64,000 nucleotides of DNA from Planococcus sp. ISL-110 (GCF_018613575.1 NZ_JAGGPX010000008.1:31661-95660); one strand, 5' to 3'; shown: positions 25,128 through 34,068, counted from the first letter of the stretch. The notes: a model not told the origin generated them from the letters alone. Made by a program: numbers and translations.

Positions 25128-26097
25128 AATGCATCAAGTAAATAAGATCGCCGTTGTCGGAACAGGCGTAATCGGAAACGGTTGGATAGCCCGGTTTCTG
25201 GCACAGGGTTTTGACGTAATCGCATTTGATCCCGCTGAAGGTGCGCAGCAACGGACACAAAAAGCCATCGAACAGGCATGGCCATCCTTGGTGAAAATCG
25301 GTTTGGCACAGGGAGCGGATCAAAACCGCCTGACATTTATGCCGACCATCGAAGAGGCGGTCTGCGACGCGGATTTGATTCAAGAAAATGTCCCTGAACG
25401 GGAAGAGTTGAAAAAATCTGTCCTGGCCAGCATTGATGCATACGCTAAACCGGAAGCTATTATTGGATCGAGTACGTCAGGCATTATGCCGAGTACCCTG
25501 CAGGATGGATTAAAGCATCCGGAACGCTTGATCGTAGCACATCCTTTTAACCCGGTATATATTTTGCCGCTGGTCGAACTGGTTGCCGGTACACAGACCG
25601 ATGCGGCCATCATGGATCGTGCCAAGAGCTTTTACGCAAGTATAGAAATGAAGCCTTTGGTCATCCAGAAGGAAATCGAAGGCCATTTGGCTGACCGGTT
25701 GATGGAAGCCTTGTGGCGCGAAGCTTTGCATCTAGTAAATGATGGAGTTGCAACGACTGAGGAAGTGGATGCGGCCATTATTTACGGAGCAGGCCTTCGC
25801 TGGGCTCAAATGGGTCCGTTCTTGACCTTCCATCTTGCTGGTGGTGAAAAAGGGATGCGCCATATGCTTGAACAATTCGGTCCTACGCTGAAATTGCCAT
25901 GGACCAAGCTGGAAGCGCCTGAACTGACAGACGAATTGAAAGAAAAAGTAATTACCGGTTGCGAAACCCATGCAGGTGATACAACAATTGCTCAAATGGA
26001 AGATAAGCGCAATGCCTTTTTGGTAGAACTGTTGGGCTTGGTGGAATCCTATTGGCCGGAAACTACTGCAACAGAGAAAATGGTTGTCAAAAAATAA
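25117..26097 (+). CDS. L-carnitine dehydrogenase
   Basis: A 326-residue NAD-dependent dehydrogenase of the 3-hydroxyacyl-CoA dehydrogenase fold. N-terminal Rossmann motif VVGTGVIGNGWIARFLAQGFDVIAFD, then QENVPEREELKK, SSTSGIMPS and AHPFNPVYILPLVELV, and a C-terminal helical domain. This layout and the neighbours identify carnitine 3-dehydrogenase, which oxidises L-carnitine to 3-dehydrocarnitine. Two in-frame ATGs (25114, 25117) follow GGAGG; 25117 has the better 8-base spacing. It overlaps the BKACE gene end, so the two are coupled. Confidence 0.88.
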   Translation: MENKMHQVNKIAVVGTGVIGNGWIARFLAQGFDVIAFDPAEGAQQRTQKAIEQAWPSLVKIGLAQGADQNRLTFMPTIEEAVCDADLIQENVPEREELKKSVLASIDAYAKPEAIIGSSTSGIMPSTLQDGLKHPERLIVAHPFNPVYILPLVELVAGTQTDAAIMDRAKSFYASIEMKPLVIQKEIEGHLADRLMEALWREALHLVNDGVATTEEVDAAIIYGAGLRWAQMGPFLTFHLAGGEKGMRHMLEQFGPTLKLPWTKLEAPELTDELKEKVITGCETHAGDTTIAQMEDKRNAFLVELLGLVESYWPETTATEKMVVKK

Positions 26098-26120
26098 AGC
26101 GTTGAAAGGAGGTTGGCAGT

Positions 26121-26585
26121 ATGGTTCAATCATCTTTTATACATGAAGAAAAGGTTCGAAGCGAATGGGTTGATTATAACGGCCACATGAATGATGCGGC
26201 TTATGCAAAAGTATTCAGCCAGGCAGCGGATAGTTTTATCGATTTTCTGGGTTTAAATGAAACTGCCCGCTCTCGGTACAACTACACGATATTTACGCTC
26301 GAGACGCATTTATGCTACTTGAAAGAAGTGCATGAACATGAAGAACTGACCATTGAATTCAGATTGCTGGATAGCGATGCAAAAAGACTGCATACCTTCC
26401 TGACAATGACAAACTCAGCCGGTGAACTGGCTGCAACAAGTGAACAGATGTGGATGGGCATAGATACAGTAAAAGGTAAAGCAGCGCCGTTTCCGCAAGT
26501 TATAGGTGAAGCAATAGAGGCGCTTAGAACATTGCATAAAGAGCTGCCAATACCAAAACAGGCAGGTAGAAAAATCGGTTTCTGA
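26121..26585 (+). CDS. betainyl-CoA thioesterase (hotdog fold)
   Basis: A 154-residue 4HBT-type thioesterase. The catalytic-type motif VRSEWVDYNGHMNDAAYAKVFSQAADSFIDFLGL is typical, as is TLETHLCYLKEVHEHEELTI. In carnitine clusters this enzyme hydrolyses betainyl-CoA to glycine betaine and CoA, the last step before betaine serves as osmolyte or is demethylated. In Pseudomonas the corresponding gene is fused or adjacent to the dehydrogenase. AAAGGAGG lies 8 bases before the ATG. Confidence 0.82.
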   Translation: MVQSSFIHEEKVRSEWVDYNGHMNDAAYAKVFSQAADSFIDFLGLNETARSRYNYTIFTLETHLCYLKEVHEHEELTIEFRLLDSDAKRLHTFLTMTNSAGELAATSEQMWMGIDTVKGKAAPFPQVIGEAIEALRTLHKELPIPKQAGRKIGF

Positions 26586-26620
26586 CGATAATCTACAGCA
26601 ATAAATTGAGGAGTAGGTCA

Positions 26621-27814
26621 ATGAAAAAGATAGAAGTAAATAACTTAACCAAAATTTTCGGTTCTCATCCACAACAAGGGCTGAAGAGACTTATGAACGG
26701 GGAACAAAAAGAAAACATCTTGGCGGAGACCGGAATGACAGTAGGAGTCAACCAAGCTTCCTTTTCAGTAGAAGCGGGTGAATTTTTTGTCATCATGGGG
26801 CTGTCAGGAAGCGGGAAATCAACATTGATCCGATTAGTGAACAGGTTAATCGAGCCGACTTCAGGTGAAGTGCTGATCGATGGACAAAACATTGTCGAGA
26901 TGGGAAAAAACGAATTGATTGAAACGAGACGGAAAAAGTTGGGGATGGTATTCCAGCAGTTTGGTTTGTTTCCGCACCGAACCGTTCTGCAGAATGTTGC
27001 CTACGGACTTGAAATTCAAGGAGTCAAAAAAGAAGAGCGCAACAAGCGTGCCCAAAAATCCATTGAAGACGTTGGCTTGCACGGTTATGAAAACAGTTAT
27101 CCTAAAGAGTTGAGCGGAGGAATGCAACAGCGCGTTGGGCTTGCACGTGCTCTTGCCAACGATTCGGATATCCTTCTTATGGATGAGGCATTCAGTGCAC
27201 TCGATCCATTGATTCGTAAAGAAATGCAGGATGAACTGCTGAACCTGCAAAACAAATTAGGGAAAACAATCCTGTTTATCACGCATGACCTGGATGAAGC
27301 GCTGAAACTGGGGGATCGCATCGCCATAATGAAAAATGGTGAGATTGTTCAAGTGGGTACAGCCGATGAAATTCTGGAAAATCCGGCGAATGAATACGTT
27401 TCGAACTTTGTCAAAGATGTAGACCGTTCGAAAGTGCTGATGGCCTCTCATGTTATGAAGAAGCCAGCTGTTCATATGGCAGAGAAAAGCGGTGCGTTAG
27501 CAGCAGTGCGGAAAATGGAAGACGCGGGAGCTTCAAGCATATTCGTTGTCGACAAAGATAATAATTTCAAAGGGTTGCTGACAATTGATAATGCTATTAA
27601 CGCATATAAATCAGATTTGCCAATCGAAACCGTATTGATTGAAGATATTCATGAAATTTCTCCAGAAACCCCTTTAAATGACCTCTTTGGTGTAGCTGTC
27701 GAAGCGAAATATCCACTGGCAGTAGTTGAAAACGGAAAATTACTTGGAATCGTATCACGGGTTTCCATTCTTTCCGGTTTAGTCTTAGGTAAAAAAGAGG
27801 TGACTACGCCGTGA
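26621..27814 (+). CDS. quaternary amine ABC transporter, ATP-binding protein with CBS pair (OpuAA/ProV-type)
   Basis: A 397-residue ATPase. Residues about 1-60 carry the ProV-type leader (NLTKIFGSHPQQGLKRLMNGEQKENILAETGMTVGV), then Walker A GLSGSGKST, Q loop VFQQFGLFPHRTVLQNV, signature LSGGMQQRVGLARALA, Walker B LLMDEAFSALDPLI and H loop FITHDLDEAL. Two CBS motifs (about 285-390) form the ionic-strength or nucleotide sensor found in OpuA ATPases. ATG at 26621 follows GAGGAG by 7 bases. Within this operon the natural substrate is probably carnitine and/or glycine betaine. Confidence 0.9.
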   Translation: MKKIEVNNLTKIFGSHPQQGLKRLMNGEQKENILAETGMTVGVNQASFSVEAGEFFVIMGLSGSGKSTLIRLVNRLIEPTSGEVLIDGQNIVEMGKNELIETRRKKLGMVFQQFGLFPHRTVLQNVAYGLEIQGVKKEERNKRAQKSIEDVGLHGYENSYPKELSGGMQQRVGLARALANDSDILLMDEAFSALDPLIRKEMQDELLNLQNKLGKTILFITHDLDEALKLGDRIAIMKNGEIVQVGTADEILENPANEYVSNFVKDVDRSKVLMASHVMKKPAVHMAEKSGALAAVRKMEDAGASSIFVVDKDNNFKGLLTIDNAINAYKSDLPIETVLIEDIHEISPETPLNDLFGVAVEAKYPLAVVENGKLLGIVSRVSILSGLVLGKKEVTTP

Positions 27815-28647
27815 ATTATTTTACACTTCCTTTGGAAGAGTGGACGAACCGCTTTGTAGACGATTGGCTCCTGCCAGTGACAGGAGAGTTCTTTGATAGC
27901 GTCAGTGATGGCCTTCGAACCTTTGTAGACGGAGTAACAGATCTATTGATTGCAGCTCCGCCGGAATTGCTTGTACTGATTCTGATCATTATTTCCTGGA
28001 AATTTTCAGGGAAAGGGCTGGCGCTGTTTGCGCTGTTAGGCAGCCTTTATCTGGGATCTGTCGATTTGTGGGAAGCGGCGATGCAGACGGTGGCAATTGT
28101 TATCGTTTCCACACTGATTTCTATAATTATCGGTATCCCGCTTGGCGTATTGGCGGCTACCAATAAAACCATGGCAAGCATTGTCCGGCCAATTTTGGAT
28201 TTTATGCAGACACTGCCGAGTTTCGTCTATTTGATACCAGCCATTCTTTTATTCGGCCTTGGAAATGTTCCGGCTGTCATTGCTACTTTTGTATTTGCAA
28301 CACCGCCGGCTGTCCGTATGACGACACTCGGGATTCAACAAGTGCCTGCGGACGTTGTGGAAGCATCGAAAGCTTTTGGTTCAACCAAATGGCAACTGCT
28401 GTATAAAGTGCAATTGCCCTTGGCATTGCCTTCCATTATGGCGGGGATTAATCAGACGATGATGCTCGCGTTGTCGATGGCGGTCATTGCGTCAATGATT
28501 GGAGCGCCAGGTTTGGGCTCAGTGGTATTAGAAGGAATTTCTACTGTAAATGTAGGTCTTGGGCTGACAGGCGGTTTGGGAATCGTCGTGCTGGCAATCA
28601 TAATGGATCGCATCACCCAAGGGCTGGCCCGGAAAAATAAAAAATAA
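27811..28647 (+). CDS. quaternary amine ABC transporter, permease (OpuAB/ProW-type)
   Basis: A 278-residue ProW-type permease with about six membrane helices and the ATPase-contact loop (LGIQQVPADVVEASKAFGSTKWQLLYKVQLPLALPSIMAGINQTMM). The N-terminus (EWTNRFVDDWLLPVTGEFFDSVSDGLRTFVDGVTDLL) is the usual OpuAB amphipathic region. GTG at 27811 overlaps the ATPase stop as GTGA, with AGAGGTG upstream, so translation is coupled. No binding protein is fused; it is a separate gene downstream. Confidence 0.9.
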   Translation: MNYFTLPLEEWTNRFVDDWLLPVTGEFFDSVSDGLRTFVDGVTDLLIAAPPELLVLILIIISWKFSGKGLALFALLGSLYLGSVDLWEAAMQTVAIVIVSTLISIIIGIPLGVLAATNKTMASIVRPILDFMQTLPSFVYLIPAILLFGLGNVPAVIATFVFATPPAVRMTTLGIQQVPADVVEASKAFGSTKWQLLYKVQLPLALPSIMAGINQTMMLALSMAVIASMIGAPGLGSVVLEGISTVNVGLGLTGGLGIVVLAIIMDRITQGLARKNKK

Positions 28648-28668
28648 AAATAAAAGGGGAAATGAAAA

Positions 28669-29541
28669 ATGAAAAAGATTTTATTCTTAGCGATGATTGC
28701 ATTGATGGTAGCCGTTTTGGCTGCTTGTGGTTCTAATACTGAAGAAACAGAAGAGGGCACTGCTGGTGCTGAGCAACAAATTATCACCTTTGGTGTAACA
28801 CCTTGGACGAGTACTGTACCGCCGACAAAAATTGCCGGTTTAATTTTGCAGGACATGGGTTATGAAGTAGTGGAAACCAATGCAGATGCTGGAAGTGTTT
28901 ATACTGGCTTGTCCCGTGGAGACCTCGATGTGTTCATGGATGCTTGGGTGCCGATGCACCAAAACTACCTGGATAAATACGAAGGGGATGTTGAAAGTAC
29001 TTCTGTAAGCTATCCGGAAGCAGAAACTGGCTGGACGGTTCCGACTTATATGGAAGACATCAATTCTCTTGAAGACCTGGAAGGGCGCGAAGCCGAATTC
29101 AATAATGAATTTTATGGCATTGAAGCTGGAGCAGGCGCTACAATAGAAAGTGACGAGATCATCGAGGCTTACGGATTTGACATGGCGCAAGTGAGTTCTT
29201 CAGAAGGCGGCATGCTTGCTCAAGCCCAGAAAATGATGGCTAAGGAAGAACCGGTTATTTTTTACGGCTGGAGACCTCACACGATGTTCAATAAGTTTGA
29301 TTTGAAAGTATTGACTAATGAACAAGGATTCTTTGAAACTTCTTCTGTTGAAGTGATTACAAACGCTGAATTGAAAGACAATGCGCCAAAAGCTTATGAA
29401 TTTTTGAGCAACTGGAACATTTCACTTGATGAAGTAGAAGAAATGATTGTTAAGATCGAAGAAGGTGGAGATCCTGAGGAAGTTGCACAGGAATGGATTG
29501 ACAACAATCAGGATAAAGTTGATGAAATGACTGGCGAGTAA
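28669..29541 (+). CDS. quaternary amine ABC transporter, substrate-binding lipoprotein (OpuAC-type)
   Basis: A 290-residue binding lipoprotein. Lipobox VLAAC at residues 16-20. The mature domain is OpuAC/ProX-like: ITFGVTPWTSTVPPTKIAGLILQDMGYEVVE, YTGLSRGDLDVFMDAWVPMHQNYLDKY, TGWTVPTYMEDINSLEDL, and WRPHTMF. The Trp residues in TPWTST, DAWVP and GWRPH are of the kind that form the aromatic box holding trimethylammonium groups in this family. AAAGGGGAAA precedes the ATG. Last gene of the carnitine operon before a strong terminator. Confidence 0.9.
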   Translation: MKKILFLAMIALMVAVLAACGSNTEETEEGTAGAEQQIITFGVTPWTSTVPPTKIAGLILQDMGYEVVETNADAGSVYTGLSRGDLDVFMDAWVPMHQNYLDKYEGDVESTSVSYPEAETGWTVPTYMEDINSLEDLEGREAEFNNEFYGIEAGAGATIESDEIIEAYGFDMAQVSSSEGGMLAQAQKMMAKEEPVIFYGWRPHTMFNKFDLKVLTNEQGFFETSSVEVITNAELKDNAPKAYEFLSNWNISLDEVEEMIVKIEEGGDPEEVAQEWIDNNQDKVDEMTGE

Positions 29542-29550
29542 GCAATATCG

Positions 29551-29592
29551 GGTGCATTTTCTATTGTTCAAACAATAGGAAATGCACTTTTT
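29551..29592 (+). terminator. intrinsic terminator of the carnitine operon
   Basis: GTGCATTTTCTATTGTT pairs with AACAATAGGAAATGCAC and is followed by TTTTTC. Confidence 0.9.
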
Positions 29593-29646
29593 CTTTTCTT
29601 TTTTCTTTCCTGGGTGTATGGTTTGGAAAAGAGAAGGGGTGAAGGG

Positions 29647-29946
29647 ATGGAATTGATTGAAACTCCCAATTTATTGGGTGAGAAAAACAAGCATATCCAA
29701 AAAGCATTAAGTTTTGGGAAAACCAACGTCGTCAATATGCAATTGCAGAGCGGAGAAAAAATTGCAGAGCACGATTCGATGGCCGATGTCATCATTATCG
29801 TACGGAGCGGAAAAGTTTCATTTATTGTGGAAGGACAGACGGTGGAAGCTGCACCCGACAATATTTTACATATGAACCCGAAAGAAAAACATAGTCTCAC
29901 CGCAATCGAACCAAGCGATTTACTTGTACTGCAAATTACTCCATGA
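29647..29946 (+). CDS. small cupin-domain protein
   Basis: A 99-residue single-domain cupin. The first motif is degenerate (QSGEKIAEHDSMADVIIIVRSGKVSFIVEG) and the second is PDNILHMNPKEKHSLTAIEPSDLLVLQITP, so a metal site with a few histidines (His at EHDS, LHM, KHS) is possible. ATG at 29647 is chosen because AAGGGGTG ends 6 bases before it. No link to the carnitine operon beyond position; a terminator separates them. Function unknown. Confidence 0.72.
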   Translation: MELIETPNLLGEKNKHIQKALSFGKTNVVNMQLQSGEKIAEHDSMADVIIIVRSGKVSFIVEGQTVEAAPDNILHMNPKEKHSLTAIEPSDLLVLQITP

Positions 29947-29980
29947 AAAAAGCTCACGCTGACGATGCGTGAGCTTTTTT
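29946..29980 (+). terminator. intrinsic terminator after cupin gene
   Basis: AAAAAAGCTCACGC pairs with GCGTGAGCTTTTTT across a 7-base loop. Confidence 0.92.
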
Positions 29981-30000
29981 CATGGAGTAATATTTAATTG

Positions 30001-30160
30001 CTACACGGGCGCTTGCGCTTTTCTTTTTTGTCCAGCTCCAGCTGCCAGATTCTAGGGTCATAAGCCACTCTGGCTATGCGGCTGAAAAAACGCCGCTACG
30101 CCAGAGCGTCTTATGCCCGTCGAATCTACATGGCAGCTTGCGCTTTTCTTTTTACCATTC
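30001..30160. repeat. dispersed intergenic repeat, simple copy (inverted relative to the 14 kb copy)
   Basis: CTACACGGGCGCTTGCGCTTTTC at one end and GCTTGCGCTTTTCTTTTTA at the other enclose TCCAGCTCCAGCTGCCAGATTC, AGGGTCATAAGCCACTCTGGC and CAGAGCGTCTTATGCCCGTCGAATC, all matching the 14.0-14.3 kb element in inverse. The end abuts the stop codon of the reverse gene at 30152. Confidence 0.78.
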
Positions 30161-30868
30161 AAAGTTTTCTGGGTACTCTGCCTGCACGGCAATTTCGTGA
30201 ATCGACTTCTTATGGGGAGTCGCAGCGGCGAGTACTTGGTTCCGAAAGGATGCATAGTCCTGGTCTTGCACAGCGAGTTTCATGGCGATAGTGGATAGGC
30301 TTTGTTCTCGCTGCTGCTTGGTCATACCGATGTATTTCAAATTTAAAAGGTCCACGTATTGGATTGCGTAATCATTCACTGAAACCGGCTGGTTAAAGGC
30401 TTTCACAATCTGTTCGAATTCTTCCTTAGGAATATGTCCCTGAAGGCAGTCGACAACCAACGATTGGAAGCGGAAAATGATCGGCAAGTGAACATCCCAA
30501 AGGGAAGATGGGTTGTTTTCCTGATAGAATTTCACGAAATTCTTCAGGGCAATGGCCGCGTAAATCAATTCCGGCCATAGCACTTCAGTGGAAAAGTAGA
30601 TGTTTTTATCAGGAGCGATAAACTTGTGCTGCTTCATTGTGTGTTCGTGCAGTCCATTAAACACAAAATCCACGTTACGGTCTCCTTGGGAAGCATGACG
30701 AATTTCATAGGCAATGCCAAGGATGCGCATCCGTGATCCTTCGTAGCCATAATACTGGTCTTCCTTGCCAATCACCCGGTAGATGGCCTGGTTCAGTTCG
30801 TCCAGATCGAAATAATCACCGCTTATTTTAACACCTGTATGGTTTGGCGTGCTTTTCATGGTCAGCAT
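30152..30868 (-). CDS. conserved hypothetical protein
   Basis: A 238-residue cytoplasmic protein I recognise only as a conserved hypothetical of Bacillales (MKSTPNHTGVKISGDYFDLDELNQAIYRVIGKEDQYYGYEGSRMRILGIAYEIRHASQGDR). It has no signal peptide, membrane helix or known catalytic motif. GAGGAGG lies 7 bases before the ATG at 30868. It begins 12 bases after the pseudouridine synthase gene, so the two probably share a transcript. The 3' end touches a repeat element. Confidence 0.7.
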   Translation of the reverse strand: MLTMKSTPNHTGVKISGDYFDLDELNQAIYRVIGKEDQYYGYEGSRMRILGIAYEIRHASQGDRNVDFVFNGLHEHTMKQHKFIAPDKNIYFSTEVLWPELIYAAIALKNFVKFYQENNPSSLWDVHLPIIFRFQSLVVDCLQGHIPKEEFEQIVKAFNQPVSVNDYAIQYVDLLNLKYIGMTKQQREQSLSTIAMKLAVQDQDYASFRNQVLAAATPHKKSIHEIAVQAEYPENFEW

Positions 30869-30880
30869 GCAATGTCCTCC

Positions 30881-31588
30881 TCAGCGTTTTGGTGTGTAAC
30901 CGAGCTGGTTAAATAGCTCGTTGCATTCTGTATCGGTCAAATTTCGCCACTCACCTACAGGCAGATCTCCCAACAGGATGTTCATGATACGGATCCGCCG
31001 CAAACTTCGAACCTCGTAGCCGAGTGCCGAGCACATGCGGCGGATCTGGCGGTTTAAACCCTGCCGTAGGGTTAGCTTGAAAGTATAAGTGGACAGCTTG
31101 TCCACTTTTGCCGGAAGTGTTTTCGTATCAAGGATTTCCACACCTTCCTCCATTTTCGCCAGAAAGGATTCGGTGATCGGCATGTCGACTTTGACGATAT
31201 ATTCCTTTTCGTGTTCATTTTCCGCACGCAAAATTTCATTGACGATATCGCCGTCATTGGTCAGGAGGATAAGGCCTTCTGAATCTTTGTCCAGACGGCC
31301 CACGTGAAAGATGCGCTCGGGATGATTGACGAAATCGACGACATTCCCTTCAATATGCCGTTCGGTTGTACTGGTGATGCCAACCGGCTTGTTTAATGCC
31401 AAATAGACATATTGCTGCTTAGGTTGTTCAATGAGCTTGCCGTCCACCCGGACGCTATCTCCGGTTTCAACCTTGCTGCCGAGTTCGGCCGGCTGACTAT
31501 TGATGGTCACGCGTCCCGCCTCGATAAACTTATCGGCTCCGCGCCGGGAAGTGATTCCTGTCTCGCTTAAAAACTTATTGATTCGCAT
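30881..31588 (-). CDS. rluF: 23S rRNA pseudouridine synthase, RluF-type
   Basis: A 235-residue RsuA/RluB/E/F-family pseudouridine synthase. N-terminal S4 RNA-binding domain (MRINKFLSETGITSRRGADKFIEAGRVTIN), then the catalytic domain with NKPVGITSTT, the active-site GRLDKDSEGLILLTNDG (catalytic Asp in GRLDKDSEG) and the late LRQGLNRQIRRMCSALGYEV. The ERHIEGNVVDFV stretch and overall length fit RluF, which modifies U2604 of 23S rRNA in E. coli. AAAGGA precedes the ATG at 31588. Confidence 0.87.
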   Translation of the reverse strand: MRINKFLSETGITSRRGADKFIEAGRVTINSQPAELGSKVETGDSVRVDGKLIEQPKQQYVYLALNKPVGITSTTERHIEGNVVDFVNHPERIFHVGRLDKDSEGLILLTNDGDIVNEILRAENEHEKEYIVKVDMPITESFLAKMEEGVEILDTKTLPAKVDKLSTYTFKLTLRQGLNRQIRRMCSALGYEVRSLRRIRIMNILLGDLPVGEWRNLTDTECNELFNQLGYTPKR

Positions 31589-31721
31589 AGTAAATTCCTT
31601 TCGGTTCTTTATTTCCTGGTCTTGCTCTTATTATACATGAACTAACCAGGCGAATAAAAATTTCGGTGTTTCACAGTTGCAATTTTTAGATTAGTTTGAC
31701 AATATAGAAAGGAAGCTGTTA

Positions 31722-31763
31722 TTGATGCGCCGGTGGATGTATAGAATAATGTAAGCGTGTACA
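31722..31763 (+). promoter_or_regulatory. promoter and cre-like site before the aldehyde dehydrogenase
   Basis: A TTGATG, 17 bases, AATAAT promoter (31722-31750) is followed directly by TGTAAGCGTGTACA (31750-31763), which fits the CcpA cre consensus TGWNANCGNTNWCA with one mismatch. Position at the start site suggests catabolite repression. Confidence 0.5.
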
Positions 31764-31796
31764 TAATGGCAAAACGAGAAAAAGGGAGAGATGAGA

Positions 31797-33317
31797 ATGG
31801 TCTATGCAATGCCAAACACAGAAGGTTCAAAAATTACGTTTAAAGACAAGTATGAGAACTTTATAAACGGAGAGTGGAAAGCACCGGTCAAAGGGCAATA
31901 TTTTGACAATGTCTCACCGGTTACCGGCAAGAAGTTTACGGAAATTGCCCGTTCCACATCTGAAGATGTTGAATTGGCTCTTGATGCAGCCCACGCGGCA
32001 AAAGACGCCTGGGGCAAAGCGTCAGTCACTGAACGAGCCAACGCGCTTCTGAAAATTGCAGACCGCATGGAACAGAACCTGGAAATGTTGGCAGTTGCTG
32101 AAACATGGGATAACGGTAAGGCTGTCCGTGAGACATTGAATGCCGATCTGCCTTTGGCAATCGACCATTTCCGTTATTTCGCCGGAGCGATTCGCGCACA
32201 GGAAGGTTCATTGAGTCAGATTGACAATGATACGGTAGCATATCATTTCCATGAACCGCTTGGTGTTGTCGGGCAGATCATTCCATGGAACTTCCCAATA
32301 TTAATGGCTGTCTGGAAACTGGCTCCGGCTCTTGCTGCCGGCAACTGTGTCGTGTTGAAACCTGCTGAGCAGACACCGGCGAGCATCCTGGTGCTGGCTG
32401 AACTGATCGGGGATATCCTACCTCCTGGAGTCTTGAATATCGTCAACGGTTTTGGGCTTGAAGCAGGTAAGCCGCTTGCTTCCAATCCGCGGATCAACAA
32501 AGTGGCGTTTACAGGTGAAACGACTACTGGGCGTATGATCATGCAATATGCTGCCCAAAATCTGATTCCGGTAACATTGGAACTGGGTGGGAAATCACCG
32601 AATATCTTCTTTAAAGATGTAATGGACCAGGATGATGCTTTTCTTGATAAAGCAATTGAAGGATTTGTCATGTTTGCCTTGAACCAAGGAGAAGTCTGTA
32701 CATGCCCATCCCGCGTGCTGATTCAGGAAGACATCTATGACGAGTTCATTGAACGCGCATTAAAGCGGGTTGAAGCGATCAAAACAGGAAATCCGCTTGA
32801 TCCGGAAACAATGATGGGAGCACAGGCTTCCACAGAACAGCTGGAGAAGATTCTATCTTATTTGGATATCGGCAAGCAGGAAGGCGCCACAGTTCTTGCG
32901 GGCGGCGACCGCAATAATTTGGACGGTGAGCTGTCAGAAGGCTTTTATGTCCAGCCGACAGTCTTTAAAGGCCATAACAAGATGCGGATTTTCCAGGAGG
33001 AGATTTTTGGGCCGGTCGTTTCTGTAACGACTTTTAAAACGAAAGAAGAAGCGCTTGAAATTGCAAATGATACTTTATATGGACTTGGCGCAGGGATTTG
33101 GACACGTGACACCAACACAGCTTACCGTTTCGGGCGTGGCATCCAGGCAGGCCGTGTATGGACAAACTGTTACCACCAATACCCGGCTCACGCAGCATTC
33201 GGCGGATACAAAATGTCCGGCTTTGGCCGCGAAAATCATTTGATGATGCTCAACCATTACCAGCAGACGAAAAACATGCTGGTCAGCTACAGCGAAGACA
33301 AGCAAGGGTTCTTTTGA
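31797..33317 (+). CDS. aldehyde dehydrogenase, AldB/ExaC-type
   Basis: A 506-residue NAD(P)-dependent aldehyde dehydrogenase. Motifs: [47 protein letters not shown], the general-base [11 protein letters not shown], and the catalytic Cys301 in [11 protein letters not shown]. This [10 protein letters not shown] form, with the C-terminal [22 protein letters not shown], belongs to AldB/ExaC acetaldehyde-type enzymes. ATG at 31797 is preferred: GGGAG ends 8 bases upstream, whereas the ATG at 31791 is too close. It is paired with a DUF779 gene, as usual for this enzyme type, and preceded by a cre-like site. A role in carotenoid aldehyde oxidation is possible but unsupported. Confidence 0.9.
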   Translation: MVYAMPNTEGSKITFKDKYENFINGEWKAPVKGQYFDNVSPVTGKKFTEIARSTSEDVELALDAAHAAKDAWGKASVTERANALLKIADRMEQNLEMLAVAETWDNGKAVRETLNADLPLAIDHFRYFAGAIRAQEGSLSQIDNDTVAYHFHEPLGVVGQIIPWNFPILMAVWKLAPALAAGNCVVLKPAEQTPASILVLAELIGDILPPGVLNIVNGFGLEAGKPLASNPRINKVAFTGETTTGRMIMQYAAQNLIPVTLELGGKSPNIFFKDVMDQDDAFLDKAIEGFVMFALNQGEVCTCPSRVLIQEDIYDEFIERALKRVEAIKTGNPLDPETMMGAQASTEQLEKILSYLDIGKQEGATVLAGGDRNNLDGELSEGFYVQPTVFKGHNKMRIFQEEIFGPVVSVTTFKTKEEALEIANDTLYGLGAGIWTRDTNTAYRFGRGIQAGRVWTNCYHQYPAHAAFGGYKMSGFGRENHLMMLNHYQQTKNMLVSYSEDKQGFF

Positions 33318-33371
33318 TCCCGGGGAATATCCGGGCCGGATGTTGAAGATCACTAGAAAGTAGGGATAGCA

Positions 33372-33734
33372 ATGGTCGAACGTGTAATTGCGACAGATGC
33401 TGCTATTGAATTGATCGAATTGCTGAAGGAAAAGCACGGACCGGTTATGTTTCATCAATCAGGAGGCTGCTGTGATGGCAGTGCGCCGATGTGTTATCCG
33501 GAAGGTGATTTATTCATTGGGGATCAAGATATCCTGATGGGAGTCATCGGGGACAGCAAATTCTATATGCACAAAAACCAATTTGACTACTGGAGCCATA
33601 CGCAGTTAATCATTGATGTTGTCCCAGGGCGCGGCGGAATGTTTTCTTTGGAGGGAGTGGAAGGCAAACGATTCCTGACAAGGTCGAGACCATTCACTCA
33701 AGAAGAAACGAAAGAATTGCAGCAACAGATTTGA
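33372..33734 (+). CDS. DUF779 protein associated with aldehyde dehydrogenase
   Basis: A 120-residue DUF779 protein: GPVMFHQSGGCCDGSAPMCYP with three clustered cysteines, then GDLFIGDQDILMG and WSHTQLIIDVVPGRGGMFSLEGVEGKRFLTRSR. DUF779 genes regularly follow AldB-type dehydrogenases; the biochemical role is not known to me, and a redox or metal function is suggested only by the cysteines. Begins 54 bases after the dehydrogenase and is followed by a terminator, making a two-gene operon. Confidence 0.87.
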   Translation: MVERVIATDAAIELIELLKEKHGPVMFHQSGGCCDGSAPMCYPEGDLFIGDQDILMGVIGDSKFYMHKNQFDYWSHTQLIIDVVPGRGGMFSLEGVEGKRFLTRSRPFTQEETKELQQQI

Positions 33735-33737
33735 AAG

Positions 33738-33768
33738 AAGACCGGATGCAGATGCATCCGGTCTTTTA
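33738..33768 (+). terminator. intrinsic terminator after DUF779
   Basis: AAGACCGGATGCA pairs with TGCATCCGGTCTT, followed by TTATT. Confidence 0.9.
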
Positions 33769-33845
33769 TTGTGAGTTGATGACAGGGAGGGGCTGTAGAA
33801 ACCTCTATGTATCAAGGGTTTATGGTAGAATTCATGCTGGGGAAA

Positions 33846-33854
33846 TGGTATAAT
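33846..33854 (+). promoter_or_regulatory. extended -10 promoter of the Fic module
   Basis: TGGTATAAT (TG extension plus perfect -10) lies 25 bases before the antitoxin start. No good -35 is visible, as expected for an extended -10. Confidence 0.5.
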
Positions 33855-33879
33855 TTCAACATGAAAGGTGGTCATAAAG

Positions 33880-34068
33880 TTGACGAAATTAGTGAACCGA
33901 GTTTCCCACGAACAAGCCAATCACGCGATTTCCTGCGCTTCACATTCTCTTGTTACGGAAGGGTTTGATGTGACAAATGAGGATGAGAATTTCGTTCGGT
34001 CGGTATTGACTGGTGAACGGACGGAAGCACAATTCCATCAGGCCATCAAAAGGAAGTTCGATGTCTAA
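33880..34068 (+). CDS. VbhA-like inhibitor (antitoxin) of the Fic protein
   Basis: A 62-residue protein with a helix carrying the Fic-inhibitory motif S/TxxxE(G/N): Ser23-Leu-Val-Thr-Glu27-Gly28, inside CASHSLVTEGFDVTNEDENFVRSVLTGERTEAQFHQAIKRKF, the layout of VbhA-type antitoxins. The Glu of this motif blocks the nucleotide gamma-phosphate site of the Fic partner. TTG at 33880 is the likely start, 8 bases after AAAGGTGG; GTG at 33868 would overlap that site. It overlaps the fic start by 8 bases, so the pair is translationally coupled. Directly cognate to the next gene. Confidence 0.8.
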   Translation: MTKLVNRVSHEQANHAISCASHSLVTEGFDVTNEDENFVRSVLTGERTEAQFHQAIKRKFDV

